Below, one piece after another: positions 27,333 to 36,601 of a stretch of DNA of 40,513 nucleotides. Position numbers and translations under genes: made by a program. The DNA comes from Nemertoderma westbladi. Lineage: Eukaryota > Xenacoelomorpha > Nemertodermatida > Nemertodermatidae. The notes under the pieces were generated by a model, which did not search any database, had not been told where the DNA came from, and saw nothing but the letters and a program-made list of their open reading frames with translations. Within the stretch, counting starts at the first letter, position 1; every line of letters begins with the position of its first letter. The stretch spans positions 1-40,513 of the forward strand of contig JAUCBJ010005082.1 of NCBI GenBank assembly GCA_032718475.1, written 5' to 3'.

Positions 27333-28118
27333 CTACACCAGGAATGTGGGCCTCCGCCACCACACATCAGATGCCAGTCTCCCCCAGGGACTGGTAGGTC
27401 CATCTGGTCTTAGGGACACGAGCGCCCTGAGGCACATCAGAGCGGAACGCTGCAGGGCAAAACCTAACCGGGTTCTGATGAGCGCCACAGTTGTACAATT
27501 CTGTAGAAGTGCAATTCTATTAATTAGGGCATGGGCACTCCTTCTGGCACCACCGGTTGTGGCTAGAACGAAGGGACAGAAACCGGAGTGTTCTATTTCC
27601 GTTATCCGCTCTTCGTATTTACAGCGATTTTCCCCCTCGTGCTTCTGGTAGGCCGATTCGATTGACCTCGGGTTGGAGGAACAGAATGGGTTAAACACTT
27701 TCACGTCTATGTAGACCCTCTCAAATCGGCCACCCCAAATTCCGCTAACCGCAACGTCCAAACGTGCGTCCAGATCCCTCGACGTACTGGCGAGACGAAA
27801 CTGTTCTTCTTCCACTGGTTGGAGATGTGGTTCGATCTCCACATCGTGTGCTACTTCCGAAAGGAGCTCGGCGAGATAGTCGCGCACCTCGTTGTGCCGG
27901 ATACTGGGGTATCCTCCTGTGGGGCAGTGTAGGGAGTGCGAAATGGTATAGGCTGCACCACATACGCACCGAGAAGGCAGTTTGGCCGGCAGCCATCCAT
28001 ATCGTAAGCAGAGCGCATCCCGAAACGCGGTTTTATGTAGGGAGAAGCCGTACTTTTCGATAGGGAGGGCTGTGAGCCAGGTGGATCCGCCTTTCTCCTT
28101 TGCAAGGGCCCGGTGTTA
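27333..28118 (-). pseudogene. RLE element: Cys/His cluster and nuclease domain
   Basis: Continues in the same frame as the RT segment after an in-frame TAA at 28116-28118. GSTWLTALPIEKYGFSLHK leads to RDALCLRYGW, then a zinc-ribbon-like cluster (SRCVCGAAYTISHSLHCPTG), RHNEVRDYLAELLSEV, and the nuclease core ARLDVAVSG and VYIDVKVFNPF, with Asp...Asp-x-Lys as in PD-(D/E)XK enzymes. A C-terminal block (GFCPFVLATTGG ... LQRSALMCLRAL) resembles the protein end at 35185-35496. It would cut target DNA in an active copy. Ends at 27333. Confidence 0.8.
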
Positions 28119-29665
28119 TGTCAACTCTGCAGGGAGCTGCTCGTCCAATGAAGCACACTTTGCCTTCAGTAGCGCGTCCTTCTCTTTGCGGATCTCGCTT
28201 AAAATGGGGCGCTGCAGGTTGCAGAAGTCGTTGCCTGTAGATGGCGCTGAGAAGGGCTCGCAAAGGCTAACTGACCAGTTGTAACTGGGGGCAGAATCTA
28301 GGGGTTGTTGGATTGCTAAACCACCCTCCCTTATCGGAAGTGCCAGTAGTTCCCGTTCCATTGAACCAGGAGGGGATCTGCCAGTTAACGTGGGGATTAC
28401 TTTGTTCGATATGTACTCCTCCATTTTGTCGAGGGCGTCGATAAAATCTGGTGTTGTTCTCGCTAAGTAGTTTAGCTTAGGCTGCAGCCCGTATATTAGG
28501 AAACTGTAGGTGGGATGAGGTGCTGTGTTAGCAAAGTCGTTAAGCCGGGTTAACTGTTTGCAGAGTTGATCAACCCTCTTGGCTATGTATTCTTTACAAG
28601 CGCGCTGAGAACCGATGACGGAACCCAAAACTCTGTGGCCATCTGTTATTTGGATACCTGTTCCTTCAAATATCTGTTCTGCAGTGGATCGGTGTTCATC
28701 TTTTACTATAAGAAAGGACTTTGAGGCATTTGGGAAATATCCGTATCTGGGTCCGATTTTACAAACCGTTTCCCAATAAATCCTTAGTTCTTTGAGACGA
28801 CCAGCAACGTTGCCATCATCGGCATACCATTTTTGCAGCAGATGATTGTCTTGTGAGTTCAGGTTCGTTACCCCCGGGTTTATTGTGAATTCCAAGTTGG
28901 GTGAATGTCCCCTTACTGTGCCTGCTGGGTTCTCCAGGTGGAGGGATTGTCCCCTCTCTGGGTCAAGCGGGTTCCCTGGATCTACCAAGTTCCCTGGGTT
29001 AGATGGGTTAGATCCCTTCCCTGTTTCCAGTAGGTTCCCTGGGTTCAGTGCATATCCCCTCCCTGGATCCGTCGAGTTCCCTGGGTTAAGTGGATGTCCT
29101 TTCCCTGGATCCATCTGGTTCCCTGGATTGGGTTGGTGTCCCCTCCCTAGTGTCATCAGGTTGGGTGGGTGTCCCCTCTCTGGATCTGTCGAGTTCCCTG
29201 GGTTGGGTGGATGTCCCCTCCCTCGTTCTACAAGGTCCCCTGTGATGGGTGGGTGTCCCCTCCCTGGATCCGTCGAGTACCCTGGGTTGAGTGGATGTCC
29301 TCTCCCTGGTTCTAGACGGTCCCCTGTGATGGGTGGGTGTCCCCTCCCTGTAACCGTCAAGTTCTCTGTAACCGTCGAGTTCTCTGTGTTGAGTGGATGT
29401 CCCCTCCCTGTTTCTAGATTTTCCCTTGTGATGGGTGGATGTCCCCTCCCTGGTTCTAGGCGGTCCCCGGTGGTGGGTGGGTGTTCCCTCAGTGTGTCCA
29501 GCGGGTTCCCTGAGTTGGGTGGGTGTGGGTGTCCCGTCCCCCTCCCTGGATCTATCGGGTACCCTGAGTTGGGTGGGTGTCCCCTCCCTGAGTTAGCTGG
29601 ATGCATCCCCATGGCTGTGGGATCCCCAGAGTTTGGTGGGATTTCTCCCTCTGGCTCTGAAGATC
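28119..29665 (-). pseudogene. RLE element: RT motif C, thumb, with repeat insertion
   Basis: One open frame from after a TGA (~29663) to the TAA at 28116. Its 5' ~250 residues are mostly minisatellite (GHPPITGDRLEPGR type). Genuine RT then resumes at LLQKWYADDGNVAGRLKELR (motif C, YADD intact), GPRYGYFPNASKSFLIVK, LGSVIGSQRACKEYI and a thumb/connector (ALTGRSPPGSMERELLALPI-like). The repeat block lies exactly between RT motifs B and C. The initial bases 29665-29740 (TQGDPLALAMYASG, motif B) are in this same frame upstream of the stop. Confidence 0.78.
28860..29600. repeat. 42-bp coding minisatellite in RT
   Basis: Degenerate tandem units of about 42 bp (some shorter), + strand consensus CCCTCCCTGGATCCGTCGAG then TTCCCTGGGTTGAGTGGATGT. 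On the minus frame it encodes GRGHPLNPGNSTDP and GRGHPPITGDRLEP units. The + strand frame is also open, but only as a by-product. Confidence 0.9.
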
Positions 29666-29719
29666 ATCCAACCAGTCCAAGCGCCCGAACCATTGGCGTA
29701 ATACCAGAGGCATACATAG

Positions 29720-30259
29720 CTAAGGCGAGTGGGTCGCCCTGAGTTGTTCCCTCCCTGACAACATAACATCCCCGTCAACAAACAAACGCACTGGCTCCCG
29801 GTAAGTGTTGGTGAGGATAATTGATAGAGCAGGACATATCGCATGGGTATTCAATAGAGTGAGTTGGCGATTTAGTGCAATGAACGCATTTGTTGCGTCC
29901 AAAAGGAGGATACCTTCACACTCAGGTTTCCCAAAGTAATCCCGCAATGAGTGTATGGGGTGTTCAATCCCACCAAGCTGACTGACACACAGCTGCGTGT
30001 TGCCTGCAATTTTCTCGAGGTCTAGCCGTACACAATTCATGACCGCCTTTCCCACTATTCTCCTTAACACCTCCCCTACACCGATGGGATGAACACCCGG
30101 TTGCTTATCTGTTGCCACTAACCTACAGGCATTAAAGGCCAGGAGGCTTTGGGGATCAATATATTCCTTCACAAGGCGCTTGGCAACGGCCACTATCGCA
30201 TTCCTAATGTCCGTAGAAGTGGTACCAAAAGCAGTGAGCATACGCCTCCAACTGTCCGC
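29720..30259 (-). pseudogene. RLE element: RT fingers and palm motif A
   Basis: Begins right at the RTE LINE target duplication with DADSWRRML (the conserved GPSG-x-DADxWRR block is split here). It then carries LLAFNACRLVATDKQPGVHP, IGVGEVLRRIVGKAVM and motif A ILLLDATNAFIALNR. It ends VMLSGREQLRATH, where a one-base shift near 29755 loses the EGTTQGD motif B frame; motif B itself (TQGDPLALAMYAS) is readable in the next frame. Confidence 0.82.
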
Positions 30260-30268
30260 GTCCATACC
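30260..30268. repeat. RTE LINE target duplication, left
   Basis: GTCCATACC, matching GTCTATACC at 31621-31629 (8 of 9). It sits inside the conserved Gly-Ile/Met-Asp codons of the interrupted RLE element. Confidence 0.75.
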
Positions 30269-31582
30269 CTCTCATTGATCTCGATTGCTGCAAAGCTATA
30301 CAATAGGATTCTATTAAATCGCATCAGGGATCCCATTGAGAGACTGCTCCGTGGAAATCAGAATGGGTTCCGTAAAGGTCGTGGGACCATGGAGCCCATT
30401 TTGGCACTTAGAAGGATAATTGAAGAGTTATCAAAAAAGAAAGACAGGCATCTGGCTGTTATCTTTGTTGACTTCTTCAAGGCCTTTGATTCAGTCTCTT
30501 GCTCACGTATGTTCAGCATACTTTCATTATATGGGATTCCTGATGAAATTATTGCAGCAATCAGATCAGTATACGATGGTTCGACAACATTTGTGTATAC
30601 TGTTGACGGTGACACAGAACCATTTGAAGTGTTATGGGGCGTCCTCCAGGGAGACACACTTGCACCATTCTTGTTCATAATTGTCGTTGTCTATGTCCTA
30701 CGTATGTCCTTAGATCATCATAATGATGATGGGGTGATGATAACTCCACCTACTGGTTCCAGAAGTCGAGGAAATCCTGCCAAGTACCTAACTGATCTAG
30801 ACTTTGCTGATGACTTAGGAGTACTCTCAGAATCACTAGAGGGAGCCCAACGGCTCCTCAGCTCATTAGAACATGCTGCTTCTAGTGTTGGTCTTTTTAT
30901 TAACTCCAGAAAGACCAAAATTTTGACAGTTAACTTAGAAAGTCCTCAGCAAGTCTCAGATCGGATGAGCATAAGCTCAAAAGATGGTATGCTTGAGCAT
31001 GTGGATGAATTCTGTTACCGGGGATCATGGATCCGGAAGTCAGGTGAGGACCTTCGAATACGTAAGGAAAAGGCATGGGCAGCCTTGAATTGGCTTTCCA
31101 GGATTTGGAAGTCACCGAGAATTAATCGGAAACTTAAGGTCCGATTATTTAGAGCAGCAGTAGTTTCAGTACTCCTCTATGGGAGTCCATGCTGGGCTCT
31201 AACTGCTGAGGACACAAAATCTCTGGATGGCACATTCACAAGAATACTACGCCGGGTTTATTGTGTCAAGTACAATGCACACATCTCCAACCAGACACTA
31301 TATAACATTGGAGGTGTCTCATTGGTTCCCCCAAGCTTGACACTAGAACAAAATCGCCTCCGCTTTGCAGGACATTGCTTTCGCCGTGAGGACCAGCCAG
31401 TGCATAATCTTGTACTTTGGCAGTCTCATGGAGTGAATAAGCATGGTGGACAGCCCATGACTTTCTTGAGACGCATCTTAAAGGACACTGGCCTTGAAGA
31501 TGCGGATGATCTAGCAAATGTCATGGGTGATAGGGAGTTGTGGCGGTGCAATTTTGTTGACAAGCCGGCACAGCATTCTTAG
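30269..31582 (+). CDS. RTE-like reverse transcriptase, 5'-truncated
   Basis: Native coding starts at SLISIAAKLYNRILLNRI (residues read before 30269 belong to the host element). RT motifs: QNGFRKGRGTMEPILALR, motif A VIFVDFFKAFDSV, motif B GVLQGDTLAPFLF, motif C LDFADDLGVLSES. The RTE-type C-terminus is YGSPCWALTAEDTKSLDGTF, RLRFAGHCFRR and a closing RELWRCNFVDKPAQHS. It runs about 437 codons without a stop to TAG at 31580-31582. It lacks the endonuclease and RT fingers, so it is a dead-on-arrival copy with otherwise intact coding, suggesting recent insertion. It matches the fragment at 38036-39240 almost exactly. Confidence 0.9.
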   Translation, partial: LSLISIAAKLYNRILLNRIRDPIERLLRGNQNGFRKGRGTMEPILALRRIIEELSKKKDRHLAVIFVDFFKAFDSVSCSRMFSILSLYGIPDEIIAAIRSVYDGSTTFVYTVDGDTEPFEVLWGVLQGDTLAPFLFIIVVVYVLRMSLDHHNDDGVMITPPTGSRSRGNPAKYLTDLDFADDLGVLSESLEGAQRLLSSLEHAASSVGLFINSRKTKILTVNLESPQQVSDRMSISSKDGMLEHVDEFCYRGSWIRKSGEDLRIRKEKAWAALNWLSRIWKSPRINRKLKVRLFRAAVVSVLLYGSPCWALTAEDTKSLDGTFTRILRRVYCVKYNAHISNQTLYNIGGVSLVPPSLTLEQNRLRFAGHCFRREDQPVHNLVLWQSHGVNKHGGQPMTFLRRILKDTGLEDADDLANVMGDRELWRCNFVDKPAQHS

Positions 31583-31620
31583 AAATGCAGCTGCAATGCA
31601 GCATGCCGATCCTAGTAGTA
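30269..31620 (+). mobile_element. 5'-truncated RTE-like LINE inserted in the RLE element
   Basis: Starts abruptly inside the RT domain (CTCTCATTGATCTCGATTGC) and ends after the stop with a short (TAG)n-like 3' tail. It is flanked by a 9-bp near-identical duplication. The RLE element resumes on both sides in the same frame (GSEGPSGID / DADSWRRML), proving it is the host sequence. 5' truncation plus a short microsatellite tail is typical of RTE elements. Confidence 0.88.
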
Positions 31621-31629
31621 GTCTATACC
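31621..31629. repeat. RTE LINE target duplication, right
   Basis: GTCTATACC; partner of 30260-30268. Confidence 0.75.
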
Positions 31630-32265
31630 AGACGGCCCTTCCGAACCATGGGTATGGAGTGCCTCAGACAAAACGGATTCGCCGTAAATTCCGTCAAAAA
31701 CAGCTGGATGGAAACAAAGGCTATCGCACCACATACTTTCGATAAGAGCTGGGTCGATCGTTCCAGGACTCGGGTGCTTCTCCTTCAGAATTTCCTTCAC
31801 AGTCTTATCTCCTTTATCAGTGTTAACGATATCAGAGAGACCCATAGACGAACCGCCGTTCTCGAGGATATCGATTGCGGCAGCAACGCGACCTGTCGAC
31901 ATTCTCGCAATGAAATCCTTCCTAGGTTTATCTGCGTCCCTTCTAGATCCAGGGCCCTTTGTCCGTCTAGCCTGAAGAGCCCTTCCTTCCAGAAGGAGCT
32001 GTTCGAGCTCCCCAGCTTCCCATAGGTCCAGTCTTCTAAGCAAAGTAACGCTTATGCTGCCAGAGCAGTCGGACTTCCGGCCTACCGCTTGTAACAGTAG
32101 TTTTGGAGCAACCATGATACCCATCATTGCGATTCCCGCCAAACTAGAACTTTCTGCAAATGCTTTAAGGAGTTTTGTTATCATGCAGATAAACTGACGC
32201 CCGATCTTAGTTCTAGGAATTTCGAAAAGGTTCGGACTCCAATGAACCACCTCATCATAGGCTTT
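31622..32265 (-). pseudogene. RLE element: conserved pre-RT region
   Basis: After the in-frame TGA at 32266-32268 the frame runs AYDEVVHWSPNLFEIPRTKI, GRQFICMITKLLKAF, LLLQAVGRKSDCSGS, a basic stretch (GRALQARRTKGPGSRR), DFIARMSTGRVAAAIDIL and HPAVFDGIYGESVLSEALHT. It ends GSEGPSGID at the LINE insertion. This order is the usual lead-in to the RT domain in this family of RT/RLE proteins (a pattern I recognise from general familiarity, not a search). Function of the region unknown. Confidence 0.78.
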
Positions 32266-33600
32266 TCAGAGCCCAGTTTCAAAAACCTCGCCTGGGATGC
32301 CTTCCCAACTAAAACTCAGGCAGCGAGGTTGATACGGTGGATGTGTTGGCACTGGGGTGCCAGAGCCGGACGCCTTAGACAGTGAGGCGCCATTTCCGGA
32401 CCCCGTAGACGACGTGGCGCCATTCCCAGACCCCGTAGACAACGAGCCGTTAATGCCGAACCCCGTAGAAAGCGAGACGCCATTGCCGGACCCCGTAGAC
32501 ATCGAGGCGCCATTGTCGGACCCCGTAAACAATGAGGCGGCATTGCTGGACCCCGTAGACAACGAGGCGCCATTGTCGGACCCCGTAGACAACAAGGCAC
32601 CGTTGACGGACCCCGCAGAAAGCGAGGCGCCGTTGCTGGACCCCGGGGACAATGAGGGGCCATTGCCAGACCCCGTAGACAATGAGGCACCATTGGCGTA
32701 CCCCGTAGAAGGCGAGACGTCATTGCCGGACCCCGTAGACAACGGGGCGCCATTGCCGGACCCCGTAGACAACGAGGCGCCATTGCCGGGCCCCGTGGAC
32801 AGCGAGGCACCTTTGCCGGACCCCGTAGTCAACAAGGCACCTTTGCCGGACCCTGTAGACAACGAGGCGCCATTGCCGGGCTCCGTAGACAACGAGGCGC
32901 CATTGCCGGACCCTGTAGACAACGAGGCGCCATTGCTGGGCCCTGTAGACGACGAGGCGCCATTTCCGGACCCCGTAGACAACGAGGCGCCATTGCCGGA
33001 CACTGTAGACAACGAGGCGCCACTGCCGGACGCCATAGACAATGAGGCGCCATTCCCGGACCCCGTAGACAACGAAGCGCCATTGCTGTACCCTGTAGAC
33101 AACGAGGCGCCAGTGCCGGACACCGTAGACAACGAGGCGCCATTCCCGGACCCCGTAGACAACAAGGCGCCATTGCCGGACCATGTAGACAGCGAGGCGC
33201 CAATGCCGAACGCCGTAGACAACGAGACGCCATTGCCGGACGCCGTAGACAACGAGATGCCAATGCCGGACGCTGTCAGGGTATCATCTAACTCGTCAGC
33301 CACCAGCGTGTCGTCCTCATGATCTGCCTCGTCCGAAAGTTGATCCACTGTGGCTGAGACAGGATAATCGGAGGTGGATAAACAACATCGACACGATCGG
33401 GCAGTGGCTGCGAGGGCGAATAACGACTGCGGTTGCTGGTTCCCCCCCGAGTTCTCACACCGACCACTCCTGCCGGGGGCGCAGCTGGTGCAAAGGATGC
33501 TTGACTTAGCGCAATTTCACGTTTTGCAGCGACCCTTCTTGGATCCGCAGCATGGCGCTATCACCCGATTCTCCAAACGTGACGTTGCCCAATCAATCAA
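32266..33600 (-). pseudogene. RLE element: N-terminus with Cys cluster and repeats
   Basis: In one frame from ~33600: an upstream APCCGSKKGRCKT, then an in-frame TGA (~33513) where a Cys codon would fit, then NCAKSSILCTSC and GRSGRCEN. This dense Cys cluster is probably zinc-binding and nucleic-acid-binding. A linker follows with ARSCRCC and an acidic stretch (DEADHEDDTLVADELDD), then about 30 copies of NGASLSTGSG-type decapeptides, and finally PTHPPYQPRCLSFSWEGIPG. It ends at a TGA at 32266-32268, after which the same frame continues. Confidence 0.7.
32380..33250. repeat. 30-bp coding minisatellite, ~29 units
   Basis: Tandem units of 30 bp, + strand consensus GTAGACAACGAGGCG then CCATTGCCGGACCCC, with substitutions but a constant period. 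On the minus frame it encodes NGASLSTGSG. The + strand frame PDPVDNEAPL is also open across the array; the minus frame is preferred because it continues into conserved element coding. Confidence 0.95.
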
Positions 33601-33753
33601 TGTCGATCAAACGCACGATATTGGCTATAATGGCCTGGCACAGCAATGGACGGTACACACCTCAGTGTGCATTTAACCTGCTCCTTTCCCTAAATTGAGA
33701 ATTTAACATTGAGGCGGGATATATTAATTCGCCAAGATGGGATTTGCGTCCAG

Positions 33754-33774
33754 CCCCCCCCCCCCCCCCCCCCT
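33754..33774. repeat. Poly-C run (21 C)
   Basis: A homopolymer of 21 C at the probable 5' edge of the RLE element. Similar G/C runs occur at 6267, 6303, 8226, 34168 and 34583. Confidence 0.9.
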
Positions 33775-33944
33775 GTCTCGTTTAATTATACTATTACATA
33801 GCTATTCATAAATAAACAAAATGTTCTAGAATATGGTCTTTTTATTTAATATAATAAAATAGCATAAGGCAGATGCAAACCATGTAACTTTTGAACGCAA
33901 ATATCTCAGTTATTTTTCAACAAAAATTCAGATTATTTTACATA

Positions 33945-34113
33945 TTTGGAATCCATACATGGCCAGCTTTCCACCAGTACCAACAAACACTATATTGTTG
34001 AAGAATAACTGGAGTGTAACTGGTGAAATATCACCGGAGACACCTTTTTTAAACGTTTGTAGCTAAAGATTTAAAGCAAAAATAAAAATTATGTCTCACC
34101 AACGGAGGGGGAG
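33945..34113. repeat. Dispersed repeat R, copy 2
   Basis: Homologous to 20130-20330: CATGGCC...CCACCA, GTGTAACTGGTGAAATATCA, GGAGACACC, TTGTAGCTAAAG and a TCTCACC block. It continues into the tandem duplication that follows. Confidence 0.75.
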
Positions 34114-34925
34114 GGTTATCTCTATTTCAAATTTCATGCAATCTCATTAAGATTTGTAGAAAAATTTGGGGGGGGGGGGGGGGAGTAGGTTCCTGAATAA
34201 CGACACTTATATTCCAGGATATGGTATATTCAGTTTTGAATATGAAATATTCTATATTTTTATAAAATACAGCGATACTAGTTCAAAAAGATAGTTATTC
34301 TAGAACATTTTTTTATTTAATTATCTAACATGTTCTAGAACATTAACAAAAGTTGTAAAATCTAGCGAGTATAAAATATGTGACGGTCGGTGGTCGTGGT
34401 GACCTATTATTAATGATTTCAAAATTATGTAAAATGTTCTGGAACAAACAGCATTGGATCACCTAGTTTACCTGTATATCACTGAATGCGTTAACTATTG
34501 ATAACTGCGTATTGTTTTCTCTATTTCTGGTTATCTCTATTTCAAATTTCATGCAATCTCATTAAGATTTGTAGAAAAATTTGGGGGGGGGGGAGTAGGT
34601 ACCTGAATAACGACACTTATATTCCAGGATATGGTATATTCAGTTTTGAATATGAAATATTCTATATTTTTATAAAATACAGCGATACTAGTTCAAAAAG
34701 ATAGTTATTTTAGAACATTTTTTTATTTAATTATCTAACATGTTCTAGAACATTAACAAAAGTTGTAAAATCTAGCGAGTATAAAATATGTGACGGTCGG
34801 TGGTCGTGGTGACCTATTATTAATGATTTCAAAATTATGTAAAATGTTCTGGAACAAACAGCATTGGATCACCTAGTTTACCTGTATATCACTGAATGCG
34901 TTAACTATTGATAACTGCGTATTGT
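34114..34925. repeat. 415-bp tandem duplication
   Basis: The block starting GGTTATCTCTATTTCAAATT at 34114 recurs at 34529 (offset 415). The two copies differ at very few bases (TTCCTG/TACCTG, TTATTC/TTATTT), in a 16-G versus 11-G run, and in ~13 extra bases at the junction. Both contain TTCTAGAACATT-type inverted motifs and an identical tail ending GATAACTGCGTATTGT. Near-identity shows a recent event. No gene. Confidence 0.92.
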
Positions 34926-35096
34926 AAGCCGTCGTTTGTTACCCTATTCTTTTTAATTTATTGATGATGTTGAGATGGTGTTCGGTTATTTTATTAACCA
35001 CGGCAAAACATATGAAGCTGGTCGGTAGGCCAATAACCTTCACTTTATTTACAGAACTACGTCAACATAAAACTATCATACTGTTAACTGCTAACT

Positions 35097-35110
35097 AATT
35101 TATTAAGATT
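35097..35110. repeat. Target duplication of the RLE-tail insertion, left
   Basis: AATTTATTAAGATT, identical to 35683-35696. Confidence 0.88.
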
Positions 35111-35682
35111 GAACCTTGACGCCGAGTCGTACCTGAAACGCACCACCATGGAGTCGGCCATCATGTTCCATCATCAGTTCCATCATGGAGTCGGCCGAGG
35201 ACGCAAAGAAACGTCTTTACTCTGAGGCTGTTTCAGCGCGCCGAGGCGACTTCTCACCCTTCGTCGCATCGTGTGAAGGAGTGTTGGCCCCCCAGGCCAA
35301 TAAACTGTTGCGGGTGATTGCCGAGAGGCTTCACCGGGTATGGGGCCGCCCCTACAGCACGGTTATGGGATGGGTGCGGAGGCGGATTTCCTTTGCCATC
35401 ATCCGTGGCTCCTCCCACTGCCTGCGTGGCTCTAGGGTAAGGTGGCGCAGTGGGCTGGGGCTCGAGGATGGGGCGGGTCTCCCGCTCACTACTTGAGATG
35501 CGGCCAAACAGTAGTACAGTACTGCCAGACTGTTTCATTTTTAATTATTTACATTATTTTATATTTACATATCTGTATAGGTGGTGGGCGTTTATTTACA
35601 TTTTGTTTCGGAAAGTTGTAAAAAAGGTGGTTAGATTTCATGTTATTGTATTATAAAGATGGTTTTTTCATTAAAAAAAAAA
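35111..35682 (+). mobile_element. 5'-truncated RLE-type retrocopy with poly(A)
   Basis: A 572-bp GC-rich insert in AT-rich DNA, ending in an A run (about 12 A) and flanked by a perfect 14-bp duplication. It carries only the C-terminal ~120 codons of an RLE-type retroelement protein plus ~180 bp of 3' UTR. Truncated 5' end, A-tail and target duplication are the signature of target-primed reverse transcription. Confidence 0.88.
35185..35496 (+). pseudogene. RLE-type retroelement protein, C-terminal fragment
   Basis: A 103-aa frame: ESAEDAKKRLYSEAVSARRG, DFSPFVASCEGVLAPQ, then RPYSTVMGWVRRRISFAIIR and CLRGSRVRWRSG with EDGAGLPL near the end. This matches the typical end of RT/RLE proteins, as in the decayed element ending at 27333 (there LQRSALMCLRAL), but from a different lineage. 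Upstream, in another frame, LDAESYLKRTTMESA is readable. A 37-bp segment containing a second ATGGAGTCGGCC was inserted or duplicated at 35159-35195 and breaks the frame. Not functional. Confidence 0.75.
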
Positions 35683-35696
35683 AATTTATTAAGATT
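35683..35696. repeat. Target duplication of the RLE-tail insertion, right
   Basis: AATTTATTAAGATT following the A run. Confidence 0.88.
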
Positions 35697-36510
35697 AACT
35701 TACTAATTTTAACCCACATCATAATTGTATTTGGTTACTTTTCCCAATGAACAATAAATTACAACACGTTCGTGGGGCCTTCGCGCAGCACGATGCTCAA
35801 TTATGAGATACAAATTAAAATTGAACAATTCTATCACAAATTCGGTATTTAAGAAATTTAACCAAACCGCCAATAAATTAAAGGGAGGAAAGTACCTCCC
35901 CTACAACCCCCCTATTAATCTGCAAAACCTCAACCCAAAGTCGCACAGATAATTGATGAAAGGCAGGTATTAAAATAAAATTTGTGTTTTAATAATAAAT
36001 ATATTTTAGGCGTGGAGGCGACCCAATTTGTAAGAAATATTAAAACTTACCTTATGCCGGTAGTATTGAAACTGAAATATTAATTTACCAGTTTACCACG
36101 TCAACACCTCAACGAAATTATTATCCTACGATATTATTCCACGAATCTACTAATTCTATATAAAGAATCACGATTAAATAACCAGCTAATCATTTTGATA
36201 AACAATAAGCAAAGCTGTGTTAGTCTGGCTCATTACATTGCTGCCTTTGAGTAGAGGTGAGGGGATTTGCTGCATACCGTTTGTATCAAAACTAAACCCT
36301 CATTTCGGAAATAACAACCTTGATAGATTCCAGGATAGTGAACAATGGAATAATTAAATAATTTTTTTAATTTATTAACGACTACGACCTACTATATATA
36401 CGACCATGAAAGCTGCATTCTACCTACTAAATTTAGTAGGCACACGTTTTGAAAATAATTTTTCATATATTTGAAGGATTTTTACAATAATAACGATTTA
36501 CATCATTGTG

Positions 36511-36534
36511 TGCAAAGTAGCACTTTGCAGCGTT
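36511..36534. repeat. Palindrome TGCAAAGTAGCACTTTGCA
   Basis: TGCAAAGT-AGC-ACTTTGCA followed by GCGTT: a dyad of the same family as 37100-37158, differing at the centre. Confidence 0.7.
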
Positions 36535-36536
36535 AT

Positions 36537-36601
36537 GACCCGAGTTTATTTATGTACCGAGCGAGCACAGCGAGGGAGGTTTACATAAATAAACAAGGGT
36601 C
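36537..36601. repeat. 65-bp inverted repeat around CGAGCGAGCACAGCGAGG
   Basis: TTTATTTATGTA (36545-36556) is perfectly complementary to TACATAAATAAA (36582-36593). Outside it GACCC pairs with GGGTC. The loop carries the direct repeat CGAGCGAGC/CAGCGAGG. Confidence 0.8.

Larger units (their letters stand above)
27130..33753 (-). mobile_element. Decayed RT/RLE retroelement with coding minisatellites
   Basis: A long minus-strand retroelement whose single ORF (about 1,650 codons once the inserted LINE is discounted) can be followed from ~33650 to 27333. Order: Cys-rich N-terminus (33590-33440), 30-bp minisatellite (33250-32380), conserved pre-RT region (32265-31630), RTE LINE insertion (31620-30269), RT fingers/palm (30259-29720), RT motif B, 42-bp minisatellite (29600-28860), RT motif C and thumb (28850-28120), Cys/His cluster and PD-(D/E)XK-like nuclease (28100-27333), AT-rich 3' end. 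Lesions: TGA near 33513, TGA at 32266, shift near 29755, TGA near 29663, TAA at 28116. The outer ends are approximate; a poly-C tract abuts the 5' side. Confidence 0.8.

Noticed and set aside
25865-31620. RTE 5' part (25865-27092) and RTE RT (30269-31620) as one interrupted copy
   Set aside because: The RT copy has its own target duplication inside the RLE element and a typical 5' truncation, so it is an independent insertion.
32357-33322. Plus-strand open frame PDPVDNEAPL across the 30-bp array
   Set aside because: By-product of the repeat; the minus frame continues into conserved element protein on its 3' side.
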